Positions 37,443 to 47,303 are shown, numbered from the stretch's first letter. The stretch is DNA of 64,000 bases from Bacteroidetes bacterium 2013_40CM_41_45 (GCA_002215675.1 NGFH01000009.1:124001-188000), one strand, 5' to 3'. The notes: generated by a model from the sequence alone, not told the origin. Program-made: numbers and translations.

Positions 37443-37450
37443 TACCTTTG
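37443..37450 (+). promoter_or_regulatory. -7 element (TACCTTTG) for ribBA
   Basis: TACCTTTG matches TAnnTTTG and lies 20 bp before the ribBA ATG. TTTC about 20 bp upstream is a weak -33 candidate. The leader would be about 14 nt, too short for an FMN riboswitch. Confidence 0.5.
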
Positions 37451-37470
37451 TGCCCTCTTAATTATAAACA

Positions 37471-38697
37471 ATGACCGAGCAGAATAGTTTCCATTTCAAT
37501 ACAATACAAGAAGCAATCGAAGATATACGCAAAGGCAAAATTGTTATTGTAACCGATGATGCCGACCGCGAAAATGAAGGCGATTTTCTTGCTGCCGCCG
37601 AAACCATCACTCCTGAAATCGTAAATTTTATGGCAATGCACGGACGCGGATTAATCTGTACCCCGCTTACCGAGCAACGCTGTGATGAGCTTCAGCTTGA
37701 AATGATGGTGAAAGAAAATACCTCGCATCATGAAACACAATTCACTGTTTCGGTTGATTTGCTTGGTCACGGAACTACTACAGGAATCTCAGCAAGTGAC
37801 AGGGCAAAAACGATTCGTGCGCTGGTAAATCCGGAAACAAAACCGGAAGACCTTGGAAGGCCCGGGCATATTTTTCCGTTGCGTGCAACCAATGGAGGAG
37901 TGCTGCGAAGAGCCGGTCACACCGAAGCATCAGTCGACCTGGCGCGGCTTGCCGGTTTTCGCCCTGCCGGAGTGCTGGTAGAAATCATGAACAATGATGG
38001 CACTATGGCGCGTCTTCCCGACCTTGAAAAAATAGCAAAGCAGTTCAACCTGAAATTAATTTCGATAGAAGATTTGATTGCTTACCGTCTCAAAAATGAA
38101 TCACTCATTGAACGTGAAGTGGAAGTTCAGCTTCCCACAACTCTCGGCAATTTTGAGTTGTATGCATATAAGCAGGTTACTACCGGGCAGGAACATCTTG
38201 CGCTTGTGAAGGGAAAATGGAATAAAGACGAACCTGTTTTAGTTCGCGTACATTCATCGTGCCTTACCGGAGATATTTTTGGTTCGTGCCGCTGCGATTG
38301 CGGTCCGCAACTTCACAAAGCCATGGAACTTATCGAGGAAGAAGGCAAAGGCATCATCGTGTACATGAACCAGGAGGGAAGAGGTATAGGATTACTTAAT
38401 AAACTAAAAGCATACAAGCTGCAAGAGCAGGGATTGGATACTGTGGAAGCAAACCTTGAACTGGGTTTCAGCATGGACGAGCGTGATTACGGTGTAGGCG
38501 CGCAGATTCTCCGCGACTTGGGCGTAACAAAAATGAAGTTAATGACCAACAATCCGACCAAGCGCGCAGGGCTCATTGGTTACGGACTGGAGATTGTTGA
38601 AAATGTTCCGTTACATATTCAATCAAACATTCATAACAAACTTTATCTCGAAACAAAAAGAGATAAGATGGGGCACAGCATTAAGCTGGATTCGTAG
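37471..38697 (+). CDS. ribBA: Bifunctional 3,4-dihydroxy-2-butanone-4-phosphate synthase / GTP cyclohydrolase II
   Basis: 408 residues. The N-terminal half (1-205) makes dihydroxybutanone phosphate from ribulose 5-phosphate; its acidic active-site loop [11 protein letters not shown] is at residues 29-39. The C-terminal half opens GTP to the pyrimidine precursor of riboflavin. Its zinc cysteines are C264, C275 and C277 in [16 protein letters not shown], and its catalytic segment is NQEGRGIGL. Together they supply both branches of flavin synthesis. The sensor kinase gene follows 17 bp downstream on the same strand, but a functional link is unlikely. Confidence 0.98.
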   Translation: MTEQNSFHFNTIQEAIEDIRKGKIVIVTDDADRENEGDFLAAAETITPEIVNFMAMHGRGLICTPLTEQRCDELQLEMMVKENTSHHETQFTVSVDLLGHGTTTGISASDRAKTIRALVNPETKPEDLGRPGHIFPLRATNGGVLRRAGHTEASVDLARLAGFRPAGVLVEIMNNDGTMARLPDLEKIAKQFNLKLISIEDLIAYRLKNESLIEREVEVQLPTTLGNFELYAYKQVTTGQEHLALVKGKWNKDEPVLVRVHSSCLTGDIFGSCRCDCGPQLHKAMELIEEEGKGIIVYMNQEGRGIGLLNKLKAYKLQEQGLDTVEANLELGFSMDERDYGVGAQILRDLGVTKMKLMTNNPTKRAGLIGYGLEIVENVPLHIQSNIHNKLYLETKRDKMGHSIKLDS

Positions 38698-38714
38698 CAC
38701 GTAATCATTCTGCA

Positions 38715-41699
38715 ATGTATTTTTATTGTGTGCATGCAATTAGAAAAATACTTGTTGGCCTGATTTTAATTTTTTTTTCCGGAACATTTTTTTATACAAA
38801 GGCAGCTACCTCCGACACACTTTCTCCGTTAGTTTCTTACAAGCACTTTGGCGAAGAAGAAGGATTAGTTTGTAAAACCATTTATGAGGCTATACAAGAC
38901 AACGAAGGCTTCCTGTGGTTTGGAACTGATGCAGGTGCATTCCGGTATGACGGAAAAATTTTTAAGCGCTTTAATATCGAAGATGGCTTAACAGATAATG
39001 AAGTCCTGAAAATATTTCAGGATAGTTATAGCAGAGTCTGGTTTCTGACCTTGAACGGACATTTATCTTTTTGGAAAAAAGGTAAAATTTATAACCCCGG
39101 CAATACTTCATTTTTAAAAGATGCATATACGGGCGGAGGCATTTATTCATGTTTCGAGGACAAGCATAAGCGCTTATGGTTAGGAACGGCAAAGTTTGGT
39201 TTTGTTGTTATTTCAGGTGACAGTACATGGAAAGTTAAGGCACCCGTTGACGAACAGTGGGGTGCTGCTCATATACACCAGGATTCAGATGGAAACCTTT
39301 GGGCGTTTGACAGAGAAAAGATGTTTCGCTTTCCGGAAAATGAATCCAGGGATACTATTCTGCTGCCGTATGAAATTACAGGTTTTTTTGCCACACATGA
39401 CAGGAAGAATTCTGATATGGTTTATTTGTCATCAGGTGGAATTTATCGGATATCCGGCAAGTCGGTTAGTTTATATGCCCGCAAACCGAAAATACCCGCA
39501 GACAATAAGATAATTAACATTATTTCAGACAGCGATTATTTATGGATTTGCACGAGAGGGAATGGATGTTATGAATTAATAAAAGGTATTTACAGAAAAA
39601 GATACCTGGAAAATTTAGCCGTTACTTCTGTATTCAAGGACAGGGAAAATAATCTATGGTTCAATACGATGGGAAAAGGTGTTTACATGCTTTCTGCCAA
39701 TGCAGATAATGTAAGTAATTATAATCAGCAAAGCGGACTTTCCAATGATAATATTATCTCTATAGTTTCGGGGATGAATGACGATGTGTGGCTTGGATAT
39801 AACAATGGGACCATAGAAAAAATTTCGGATAACCATAAAATAACATATAAGCTTAACAAGCCTTACAACCCTGATTTCAACAGGGTAACCTGTATGGCTA
39901 TTGATTCGGATCTTGTTTTAGCCGGAACCGATATTGGCTTGTATTGCATTCACAATAATAAAACGAAATTTATTGCAGTAGAAATGAATCAGTATGACAT
40001 AAGAGGCAATTTTGCAATGAAGCGATTGTTAGTGGATACGAAGAGAAATATCTATGCTGCGCATTCTAATGGTATTTTGCATATCACAAGGAATTATGAA
40101 AATTATTTTCTCAAAGAAATGTTCAATTCTCCTCTAAGGACCTTTGCGTTAACGGAATACCTTGACCAACATCTTCTCATTTCGACTACAAGAGGATTGA
40201 TTGAATATATTCCGGGGCAAGGTTATGCAAGCTTCAAAACCGATACGGACTTTTCTGCAATACGTATCCTCGATGTAAAGACTATGCCGGGAAAGGTTCT
40301 TGCACTGGCTACTAATGGCAAGGGAATATATATACTTAAAGACAAAAAGTTCTTTCAGCGTCTTTCTACGGCAAACGGGTTATCCGATAATAATTGCAAA
40401 AGGATTTTTATTACCGGAGATACCATATATGTTTCTACGGATAATGGGCTGAATATTTTAACAAAAGCAAATGATAATTGGCGCGTTTCCCAAACCATTA
40501 CCACTAAAGACGGATTGCTGTCAAATGCTATAAATGATGCTGTAATAAGTAATGGAAAAATTTATTTAGCAACCGAAAAAGCACTATCCGTTATAAATCA
40601 ATCTTCTACGAACACAAGTAAATTTTCAGGAAGGGTTTATGTAACTGAAATAGTTACCGACTCTGTGCGCGCGGCAATAGATACCGAGTATTATTTTAAG
40701 GCAGACATTCCAAGATTGCTAATCCGGTTCGCCTATCCTGTGTTCAGTCCGGCGAATAATTTAAAAGTAAAATACAGGTTGCTTCAGCGCGAAACAAGCA
40801 ATTCAGAGTGGATTAGCTCAGAAAATAATGAAGTGGAATTTTCATCATTGAGCCCTGGTCATTATATTTTTCAGATGGAACCCGATGCGAAGTCTGTAAA
40901 CACAGCAGGAATCACAAATCTTTATATCAATATAATTCCTTTGTGGTGGCAGACAAATATTGCACGGCTTATTTTTGTTTTGCTCGCGTTTGGTTTGGTG
41001 ATGGTAATTATAAGACGGAGAATACAAACGCAGTATAAAAAGCAGGTCGCAGAACTCCGCCAATTGACGATGCTCGAAACGGAACGCAGCCGTATAGCGT
41101 CGGATATGCATGACGATATTGGTGCAGACCTTACGCAGATTTCTATGTGGTCGGGTATTCTCGATGCATCCGGGAATAAAGATTTAAGCCTTTTGCCACG
41201 GATTACAAAATCATCAAACGAAGTCCTTCAGAAAATGGAACAAATCATCTGGGCCCTTAACTCGTTCCAGAATCATACCAGCGACCTGGTTGCATACTTG
41301 CGCGAGTTTGCATCACAGTATCTGGAAACTGCCGGCATTCATTTGGCATTTGAGGCGGATGGAACTCTTCCTGATATTGAGTTCTCTGCTATTCTTAAGA
41401 GGAACATTTTCCTTACTATAAAAGAGTTGCTGCATAATACCGTAAAACACAGTGGGGCAAAAAATGTGCATATCGGGATTTATTATGCAGATTCTATACT
41501 TCATATTAAATATACTGACGACGGGAAAGGGTTTATTCCTAAGGTAAAAGAAGACGGCCTGGGCAATATTACCGTGCAAAAGAGGATGAAAGAAATTAAC
41601 TCAACCATTTCAATTCAATCAAATCCGGGAAAAGGATTCACCGCACAACTTAAAGTTAAATTGAATAATTATCAGTCAGGAACAAAAATTACTGTGTAG
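38715..41699 (+). CDS. Membrane histidine kinase with two-component regulator propeller (NarL/LuxR-type partner)
   Basis: 994 residues. The signal peptide (to about residue 31) is followed by a large periplasmic sensor of seven-bladed-propeller repeats (Reg_prop, e.g. LWFGTDAGAFRYDG, LWLGTAKFGFVVI, LWFNTMGKGVYML, VWLGYNNGTIEKI). A Y_Y_Y domain covers about 650-750 and a single membrane helix about 755-775 (ARLIFVLLAFGLVMVII). A HisKA_3 dimerisation region then carries the phosphorylated H799 in SDMHDDIGADLTQ, and an HATPase domain ends the protein (HNTVKHSGAKNV, DDGKGF). The response-regulator gene lies 12 bp downstream. These systems often sense oligosaccharides, but no polysaccharide utilisation locus is present, so the signal is unknown. 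Confidence 0.95.
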   Translation: MYFYCVHAIRKILVGLILIFFSGTFFYTKAATSDTLSPLVSYKHFGEEEGLVCKTIYEAIQDNEGFLWFGTDAGAFRYDGKIFKRFNIEDGLTDNEVLKIFQDSYSRVWFLTLNGHLSFWKKGKIYNPGNTSFLKDAYTGGGIYSCFEDKHKRLWLGTAKFGFVVISGDSTWKVKAPVDEQWGAAHIHQDSDGNLWAFDREKMFRFPENESRDTILLPYEITGFFATHDRKNSDMVYLSSGGIYRISGKSVSLYARKPKIPADNKIINIISDSDYLWICTRGNGCYELIKGIYRKRYLENLAVTSVFKDRENNLWFNTMGKGVYMLSANADNVSNYNQQSGLSNDNIISIVSGMNDDVWLGYNNGTIEKISDNHKITYKLNKPYNPDFNRVTCMAIDSDLVLAGTDIGLYCIHNNKTKFIAVEMNQYDIRGNFAMKRLLVDTKRNIYAAHSNGILHITRNYENYFLKEMFNSPLRTFALTEYLDQHLLISTTRGLIEYIPGQGYASFKTDTDFSAIRILDVKTMPGKVLALATNGKGIYILKDKKFFQRLSTANGLSDNNCKRIFITGDTIYVSTDNGLNILTKANDNWRVSQTITTKDGLLSNAINDAVISNGKIYLATEKALSVINQSSTNTSKFSGRVYVTEIVTDSVRAAIDTEYYFKADIPRLLIRFAYPVFSPANNLKVKYRLLQRETSNSEWISSENNEVEFSSLSPGHYIFQMEPDAKSVNTAGITNLYINIIPLWWQTNIARLIFVLLAFGLVMVIIRRRIQTQYKKQVAELRQLTMLETERSRIASDMHDDIGADLTQISMWSGILDASGNKDLSLLPRITKSSNEVLQKMEQIIWALNSFQNHTSDLVAYLREFASQYLETAGIHLAFEADGTLPDIEFSAILKRNIFLTIKELLHNTVKHSGAKNVHIGIYYADSILHIKYTDDGKGFIPKVKEDGLGNITVQKRMKEINSTISIQSNPGKGFTAQLKVKLNNYQSGTKITV

Positions 41700-41711
41700 A
41701 TTTGTTTGCAT

Positions 41712-42341
41712 ATGATTAGAGTAGCCATAGTAGAAGACCATCCCGAAATTAGTGCCGGGTTAAACTATATTATTTCACAGACAGATGGATTTTCAGGTAG
41801 CGTATTTAACAATGCCGAAAAAGCGATTGCAGGAATTTCTCCATCAGAATTTGATGTAGTGCTTATGGATATCCAGCTTCCCGGAATGTCGGGCATTGAA
41901 TGCACCCGGTTGCTGAAACAAAAATATCCTGAAATTAAAATTATGATGTGCACGGTTTTTGAAGACGATGAAAAAATATTCAGGGCTATTGCTGCCGGAG
42001 CCAGCGGCTATTTATTAAAACGAACTGAACCGTCTGTTCTTGTCCAATCTATAAGGGAATTGATGGACGGGGGCGCTCCTATTTCAGGAAGGATTGCGCA
42101 AAAAGTATTATCGGCTTTCAGGCAAACAATGCCACAGGTTACAAATGAAAATCTACTAAGCGAAAGAGAGCAGGAGGTATTACTGTTAATTGCTGAAGGC
42201 CTGCGTAATAAGGAAGTTGCTGAAAAGTTGAACGTCAGTGTCGCAACAATAAAATCACACATTTTTAGTATTTATCAGAAGTTGCATGTCAATTCGCGTG
42301 TCGAAGCAATTAATAAGTTCAGAAGGCATCCTAAAGGTTGA
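41712..42341 (+). CDS. LuxR/NarL-type response regulator, partner of the upstream kinase
   Basis: 209 residues from the ATG at 41712; a TTG two codons earlier is possible but less likely. The receiver domain covers 1-120, with acidic pocket VEDH, phosphoacceptor D53 in LMDIQLPGMSG and conserved lysine in GYLLKRT. A LuxR-type HTH covers about 145-205 (LSEREQEVLLLIAEGLRNKEVAEKL ends in a recognition helix with SVATIKSHI). It forms a pair with the preceding kinase (HisKA_3 kinases pair with NarL-type regulators). A rho-independent terminator follows at 42344, closing the operon. Confidence 0.95.
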   Translation: MIRVAIVEDHPEISAGLNYIISQTDGFSGSVFNNAEKAIAGISPSEFDVVLMDIQLPGMSGIECTRLLKQKYPEIKIMMCTVFEDDEKIFRAIAAGASGYLLKRTEPSVLVQSIRELMDGGAPISGRIAQKVLSAFRQTMPQVTNENLLSEREQEVLLLIAEGLRNKEVAEKLNVSVATIKSHIFSIYQKLHVNSRVEAINKFRRHPKG

Positions 42342-42343
42342 GT

Positions 42344-42368
42344 TGCAAAGCATCTTTGCATTATTTTT
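42344..42368 (+). terminator. Rho-independent terminator after the kinase/regulator operon
   Basis: TGCAAAG (42344-42350), loop CAT, CTTTGCA (42354-42360): a perfect 7-bp stem starting 3 bp after the stop codon, followed by TTATTTTT. Confidence 0.7.
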
Positions 42369-42533
42369 CATCCATTTACCCTATTGCATTAGGAGATTTT
42401 TACCAATTAATTTGCCCTAAAATTTTAATGATACCGGAAGTTAACAAGGATTATAAATTATTTCCCCTTTGCTCTGCAACCGGAAAACATTAAAATCACG
42501 TCCTTGTAATTAATTATAAATACCCCTTCTGCT

Positions 42534-44021
42534 ATGAAAAATAAAATTACTTTCCTTGCTTTACTATGCGCTCTATTACTTGCAACATTTCAAAATTCTT
42601 CAGCGCAAACCACCGTTACAATCAAGCCGCCCTTGGGTGCGTTGGATGATGCAACGGTTGAAAGCCAGTTTCCGAATGGTGGTAACGGCAGTGATATAAG
42701 AGAACTTTCAATGACCTGGACATGCAGTAGCGTTTTATGTCATATGGTAAGTTACATGAATTTTGACCTCAGTGCCGTTCCATCCAATGCATATATTAGT
42801 ACCGCTTACTTATATCTTTATGCCGATATTCCTGACGCTGCAATTTCCGGGCAGCCGACTTACGGCACCGATGATGCCGCATGGGTAAGGCGCGTAACTC
42901 AAAGTTGGGGTGAGAACACAATAACATGGAACAACCAACCTGCAAGCACAACGCAAAACCAGGCAACCATTCTGCAAAGCACATCGGCTGCGCAAGACTA
43001 TGTCGTTAACGTCACCGCTTTAGTTCAGGATATGATTAATAATCCTTCTTCCAGCTTCGGTTTTACGATACTCGAAAAGAACCAAACCACTTATTATAAC
43101 GGCTTCATTTTTGTTTCCAATGACAATCCCGATACTGCCCGCGCACCCAAGCTTGTTATCACGTATACAATTTTTAATTGTACTAATCTAACTCTTCAGC
43201 CTGATTCTGCTGTTGGAATAGATGCGGGCGTAGATTCTTATTTTCCAACAACGGTTGGCTATAACAGCGAGGAATTTGTTGCAGGTGCCTGGACACATTC
43301 GGGTACACCGGCAACAATCCGCAGTTTTATAAATTTTGATTTAAGTTCAATTCCTTCCACGGCAACAATTCAGTGGGCATATCTTACGCTTTACAATAAT
43401 CCCAATTCCCCATGGTATGTAGGAAACGGCACACATTCGCATATGTCCGGTTCTGATGCAGGATGGGTGGAGCGCATAATTAGCCCCTGGCAGGAAAGTG
43501 TGACTTGGAACAATCAGCCATCTGTTACAACAGCCAACCAGGTTGCGCTTCCTCAAGATACCAATTCTCACCAAGATTATACGGCAAATGTTACCGCTCT
43601 TGTGCAGGAGATGATTAACAATCCTGCAACCAGTTTTGGATTCAGAATCTCACTTCAAACAGAACAATATTATCGTGCTCTGTTATTCGCATCAAGCGAC
43701 CACCCCAACAGCAACCTGCACCCTAAGATTGGAATATGTTATACAGACCCGGGGTCAGTCAATGATATTAACGGTATAAATTCCGGGATAACGGTTTATC
43801 CAAATCCTGCTTCAGATGAGATAAGAGTTGTAAGTTCAAAATTTAAAGTTCACAGTGTCGATATTTATGATTTGCTTGGAGCGACAATTCTTTATCGCTC
43901 TCTTCAGGGAGAAAATAAAGCTGTGCTTGATGTTCGCACACTTTCGGCAGGAATTTATTTCGTTGCTGTAAAGGATGAGAATAATAATTTGGTGACTAGA
44001 AAATTAGTCATACAACATTAA
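42534..44021 (+). CDS. T9SS cargo protein with two DNRLRE domains
   Basis: 495 residues. The signal peptide ends near NSSAQ (residue 25). Two tandem DNRLRE domains follow (about 30-215 and 225-405), each with the family pattern DAxVxSxxPxxNxG at the start, SYMNFDLS or SFINFDLS, AYLYLY or AYLTLY, and the end motif WNNQP...VNVTALVQDMINNP. DNRLRE modules occur in extracellular adhesion and matrix proteins. A type A sorting domain closes the protein (ITVYPNPASDEIRV ... GIYFVAVKDENNNLVTRKLVIQ). In the sorting domain, SKFKVHS is encoded by three 7-mers. It follows the sensor operon and precedes the orphan regulator. Confidence 0.92.
   Translation: MKNKITFLALLCALLLATFQNSSAQTTVTIKPPLGALDDATVESQFPNGGNGSDIRELSMTWTCSSVLCHMVSYMNFDLSAVPSNAYISTAYLYLYADIPDAAISGQPTYGTDDAAWVRRVTQSWGENTITWNNQPASTTQNQATILQSTSAAQDYVVNVTALVQDMINNPSSSFGFTILEKNQTTYYNGFIFVSNDNPDTARAPKLVITYTIFNCTNLTLQPDSAVGIDAGVDSYFPTTVGYNSEEFVAGAWTHSGTPATIRSFINFDLSSIPSTATIQWAYLTLYNNPNSPWYVGNGTHSHMSGSDAGWVERIISPWQESVTWNNQPSVTTANQVALPQDTNSHQDYTANVTALVQEMINNPATSFGFRISLQTEQYYRALLFASSDHPNSNLHPKIGICYTDPGSVNDINGINSGITVYPNPASDEIRVVSSKFKVHSVDIYDLLGATILYRSLQGENKAVLDVRTLSAGIYFVAVKDENNNLVTRKLVIQH
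43832..43852 (+). repeat. Heptamer tract in the T9SS sorting-domain coding region
   Basis: Units AAGTTCA, AAATTTA, AAGTTCA. The tract encodes part of SSKFKVHS in the sorting domain, between conserved strands. Same period as the valS and tRNA-upstream tracts. Confidence 0.6.
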
Positions 44022-44120
44022 AAATTAAGCGCTAATAAATTTTTTGCGCTAAGTATGTCGCATTTATTCTCTATATATGTGGGGAGAAGTTCTTTAATGG
44101 CATTTCCAAATTATACCTAG

Positions 44121-44174
44121 TAAGTCAACCTAAAGGTTGATTTACTTCCCTTCTTAAATTAACTTTCAACCTTT
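44121..44174. promoter_or_regulatory. Competing inverted repeats upstream of the orphan response regulator
   Basis: TAAGTCAACC (44121-44130), loop TAAA and GGTTGATTTA (44135-44144) form a 10-bp hairpin. AAAGGTTGA (44132-44140) can instead pair with TCAACCTTT (44166-44174). The two folds exclude each other. They lie 82-135 bp before the ATG of the regulator gene. A similar AAAGGTTGA...TCAACCTTTTG pair is found at 28992-29035. Confidence 0.5.
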
Positions 44175-44255
44175 TGATTGGTTGTCTGGTAAACAAAGCT
44201 AATTTACATTTGGCTTGTAAACCGCTGACAACCGTAGAATATTTTTATCATTTTT

Positions 44256-44930
44256 ATGGATAAAAAGTTTTCCATAATTATTGCCGATGATGATACCGTA
44301 TTTCCATATGGGTTAAAGATATTACTCACAAAAATAAATCCGGCTTACAAAATTCAGCTAGCTTCTAATGTAACAGAGGCAACTGAATTATTGAGTAAGG
44401 AGAAAACCAATATTATTTTTCTCGATATAGAGATGCCAGGAATGAATGGTGCAGAAACGGTTAAGCAATTAGGGCGGGATTTTAAAGATTTAAAAATTAT
44501 TATTTTCAGTGTTCACAAGAGTGCAGAACTGGTTCTTGCAATGATTCGTGCGGGCATTAAGGGGTATTTGCTTAAAGAATCTAAAAGAAATAATATTGAA
44601 ATGGCCGTGCAGGAGGTTAATGAAGGCGGAAGATATTATTCTGAAGAAATTCATTCAGTGATTCAAGACATTATCAAAAACAGCGTGCTCAATGAAAAAT
44701 CGCCTGACAAAAAAAATATGTCTCGCATGGAGAAAAAAATTTTTCTTCTCGACTGTAAGGGATATTCAACCAAAGAAATTGCAGACAAGTGTAATATTGA
44801 CATAAGCACCGTAGGTACGCATCGTTCTCATTACCGTGATAAAACGGGGGTAAGGACGCATCATGACATGCATATCTATGCCATTGAAACTAAAATGATT
44901 GATACGCTCGACTTCTTCCGCAATCCTTAA
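44256..44930 (+). CDS. Orphan response regulator with LuxR-like HTH
   Basis: 224 residues. A receiver domain (1-125) has acidic residues DDD at 11-13, phosphoacceptor D57 in IIFLDIEMPGMNG and a conserved lysine in GYLLKES. A divergent LuxR-type HTH follows (about 155-205: MSRMEKKIFLLDCKGYSTKE, then IDISTVGTHRSHYRDKTG). No kinase is adjacent. It lies between two T9SS cargo genes, and its leader holds competing hairpins. In this phylum PorX-type regulators connect to T9SS gene expression, but this protein has the LuxR architecture rather than that of PorX, so any role in secretion is inference. Confidence 0.92.
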   Translation: MDKKFSIIIADDDTVFPYGLKILLTKINPAYKIQLASNVTEATELLSKEKTNIIFLDIEMPGMNGAETVKQLGRDFKDLKIIIFSVHKSAELVLAMIRAGIKGYLLKESKRNNIEMAVQEVNEGGRYYSEEIHSVIQDIIKNSVLNEKSPDKKNMSRMEKKIFLLDCKGYSTKEIADKCNIDISTVGTHRSHYRDKTGVRTHHDMHIYAIETKMIDTLDFFRNP

Positions 44931-45124
44931 AAATAGTATGAGGCATCAATAATTTTTTGATGCTGCCTGCAAAGTGTCTTGAGATAAAATCAAGATACGG
45001 TGGATGTAAAAATCAATATTTTTCGTAACAGCTTTTCCTGTTCATCCTGCACTTTTGATGCGGGGTTTTTAATCCCCTTTTATAACTGGAAAATTATTTT
45101 TTCTAATCCTAAAAAACTACTACA

Positions 45125-47230
45125 ATGAAAAACAGAATGAAAACGAAAACAACAGTTAGATTTATAAATCTTCTTGTTGTGATGATTTTAATGATAATTA
45201 ATTTTAATGGTTATTCGCAAACCACTATTTATAATTCTTTAGGCGGCCTGGTTAATGCTAATGGAGCTCCGCTTAATCCTCGAGCCAATGTTGGCATTAA
45301 TAATAATAACCCCTGCATTGCTCTTGATGTCATTGGTTCGGGAGCGAGAATAAATACCTGGAACTTAGATAATTGCATTCGTGTTCAGGGAAGCATAACC
45401 CCTTGGAACCCTACTCATCCGAAGTTTTTTTCCGGTTCAATTATTTGGGATAAAGGAAATGTTACCGATCCATCAGGTATTCCTCCGTTAAATAATTTTG
45501 TAATTGGCGGGCCGGGCAACAACCCTCCAAATCTTGGAAATTATTATTTTGGATTACAGGACGATCCTTGCGGTCACGCTGTTCCTCCTTTTATTCCAAT
45601 CACAGAGATTTATGGCCAGCTACATGCCGGTAGTCCGATTCCAACGGGTTCATTTAGATTTGACCAATGGGTACTTCTTGACAATTCTTTACATAACGGG
45701 CGATTGGGTGTTGGCATGTTAGACCCTCAGAATTATGTTGAAATAGGCACTACCAATCTATTTAATACTCCCAATGTATACGGTGGCACAGGATTTAGTG
45801 GCTTACGTTTTAGAGATTTAACTTCTTTGTCAAATGCTTGCACGACAATTCCCACCAGGAATGTCCTTAGTGTAGACGGAAATGGAGATGTTATTCTAAT
45901 TCCTGGGGGAGGGCTCTTCGGGCTTTGCAGCGATCCTTCAGGGCTTCCTCTGCTGCCGGGCAATGAAGGTTTGGACTTTAACGAATCGAGAATTTATTTA
46001 AAAGACCCTGCAGCGTTTCCTCCTGCAACACAACAAAATGATGTTGGAATTGGTTGGAATTGTGGCGACAACTTAATTGGAAAGTTGGATGTGAAGAGCA
46101 AAACAAAAACAACAGCAGTGTATGATTTCACTCACAGAATTGCAGGCAAGTTTTACGAAACAGGCGACAATACAAGCTCAGGCCCCGCACAGTTGAATTT
46201 TGTCGGAGTATATGGCGAAACAGATGTTACACAACACGATGACTATTTCTTTAACTTAGGCGGAGATTTTTATGCAAGCAATGCGTTTACAAATATTGGC
46301 GCAAGGGGTACAACAACTGCGGCTAGTTCTATTTTCAGGAATATAGGTTTACAAGGCAACGCTGCAAATGGTCCTATGAATGTTGGTGTTCAGGGAATTG
46401 TCGATGAGTTCAATTTTCCTCCTCCGCCAGTTTCATTTAATGCCGCCGTATATGGCGATTTGGTTCTTCCGCCTGCTGTCCACACCGGGTCAGATTGGGC
46501 AGGATATTTTAATGGGGATGTATTTACTACTACAGCATATTATCCGTCCGATATAAATTTGAAGCGCGACATTCAAGACATTTCTAATCCGATGAGCATC
46601 ATTAACAAGCTTAATCCCAAATCATATTTGTTTAAGCAACAGGAAAATCAAGCCATGAATTTGCCGAATGGTGTTCATTATGGTTTGATATCGCAGGAAG
46701 TAGAAAATATTCTTCCGGGCCTGGTTAAAAACAGCGTTCACCCTGCGAGATATGATTCCCATGGAAATGTTGTACATCCCGAAATAAAATATAAAGCACT
46801 TAACTATACCGAATTAATACCTTTCCTTATTGCAGGAATGAAAGAACAGCAAAGCCAGATTGAAAAACTGCAGGCACGGGTAGATAATTTGGAACAGCAA
46901 GAAGGACTGAATCAAATTCCTGATGGCAGCGGCAGCTCGAACAGGATTGATGTAACGCTATCTTCAAAAGGTATTGTTTTAAATCAGAACGATCCCAACC
47001 CGTTCAAGGAACATACCATTATCCAGTATTTTATTCCTGACGATGCTCAGCAAGTAAAAATAATTTTCACTGGGATCAAAGGCGATATACTTAAGGAAGT
47101 TGAGATTTCGGAAAAAGGAAAAGGGCAATTAAATGTTTATGCTTCTGATTTATCAAGCGGAGTTTATACCTATTCTATTGTTGCAAATGGAATTACCATT
47201 GACACCAAGAAAATGGTTTGCTCTAAGTAA
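45125..47230 (+). CDS. T9SS cargo protein with S74 intramolecular chaperone (tail-spike autoprocessing) domain
   Basis: 701 residues. The signal peptide ends near NGYSQ (residue 29). The long middle part has glycine-rich beta segments. Near residue 470 is a peptidase S74 domain: SDINLKRDI contains the self-cleaving Ser-Lys pair S475/K480, followed by LNPKSYLFK, HYGLISQEVE and the coiled coil EQQSQIEKLQARVDNLEQQ. S74 domains trimerise fibre-like proteins and often cut themselves off. A type A sorting domain ends the protein (IVLNQNDPNPFKEHTIIQYF ... GVYTYSIVANG ... KKMVCSK). Together this suggests a trimeric surface fibre exported by the T9SS. A strong terminator follows. Confidence 0.92.
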   Translation: MKNRMKTKTTVRFINLLVVMILMIINFNGYSQTTIYNSLGGLVNANGAPLNPRANVGINNNNPCIALDVIGSGARINTWNLDNCIRVQGSITPWNPTHPKFFSGSIIWDKGNVTDPSGIPPLNNFVIGGPGNNPPNLGNYYFGLQDDPCGHAVPPFIPITEIYGQLHAGSPIPTGSFRFDQWVLLDNSLHNGRLGVGMLDPQNYVEIGTTNLFNTPNVYGGTGFSGLRFRDLTSLSNACTTIPTRNVLSVDGNGDVILIPGGGLFGLCSDPSGLPLLPGNEGLDFNESRIYLKDPAAFPPATQQNDVGIGWNCGDNLIGKLDVKSKTKTTAVYDFTHRIAGKFYETGDNTSSGPAQLNFVGVYGETDVTQHDDYFFNLGGDFYASNAFTNIGARGTTTAASSIFRNIGLQGNAANGPMNVGVQGIVDEFNFPPPPVSFNAAVYGDLVLPPAVHTGSDWAGYFNGDVFTTTAYYPSDINLKRDIQDISNPMSIINKLNPKSYLFKQQENQAMNLPNGVHYGLISQEVENILPGLVKNSVHPARYDSHGNVVHPEIKYKALNYTELIPFLIAGMKEQQSQIEKLQARVDNLEQQEGLNQIPDGSGSSNRIDVTLSSKGIVLNQNDPNPFKEHTIIQYFIPDDAQQVKIIFTGIKGDILKEVEISEKGKGQLNVYASDLSSGVYTYSIVANGITIDTKKMVCSK

Positions 47231-47248
47231 TCGTTAACTCTTTTCATA

Positions 47249-47282
47249 ACTCCTCTCTGCAAAACAGGGAGGAGTTTTTTTC
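47249..47282 (+). terminator. Rho-independent terminator
   Basis: ACTCCTCTCTG (47249-47259) pairs with CAGGGAGGAGT (47265-47275, one T-G wobble) around CAAAA, followed by seven T. It begins 18 bp after the stop of the S74 protein gene. Confidence 0.9.
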
Positions 47283-47303
47283 TGTTCGTATATTAGCAGC
47301 GTA

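Noticed and set aside
44022-44060. AGCGC...GCGCT hairpin after the DNRLRE gene as a terminator
   Set aside because: The stem is only 5 bp, the loop is long and T-rich, and the T run is inside the loop.
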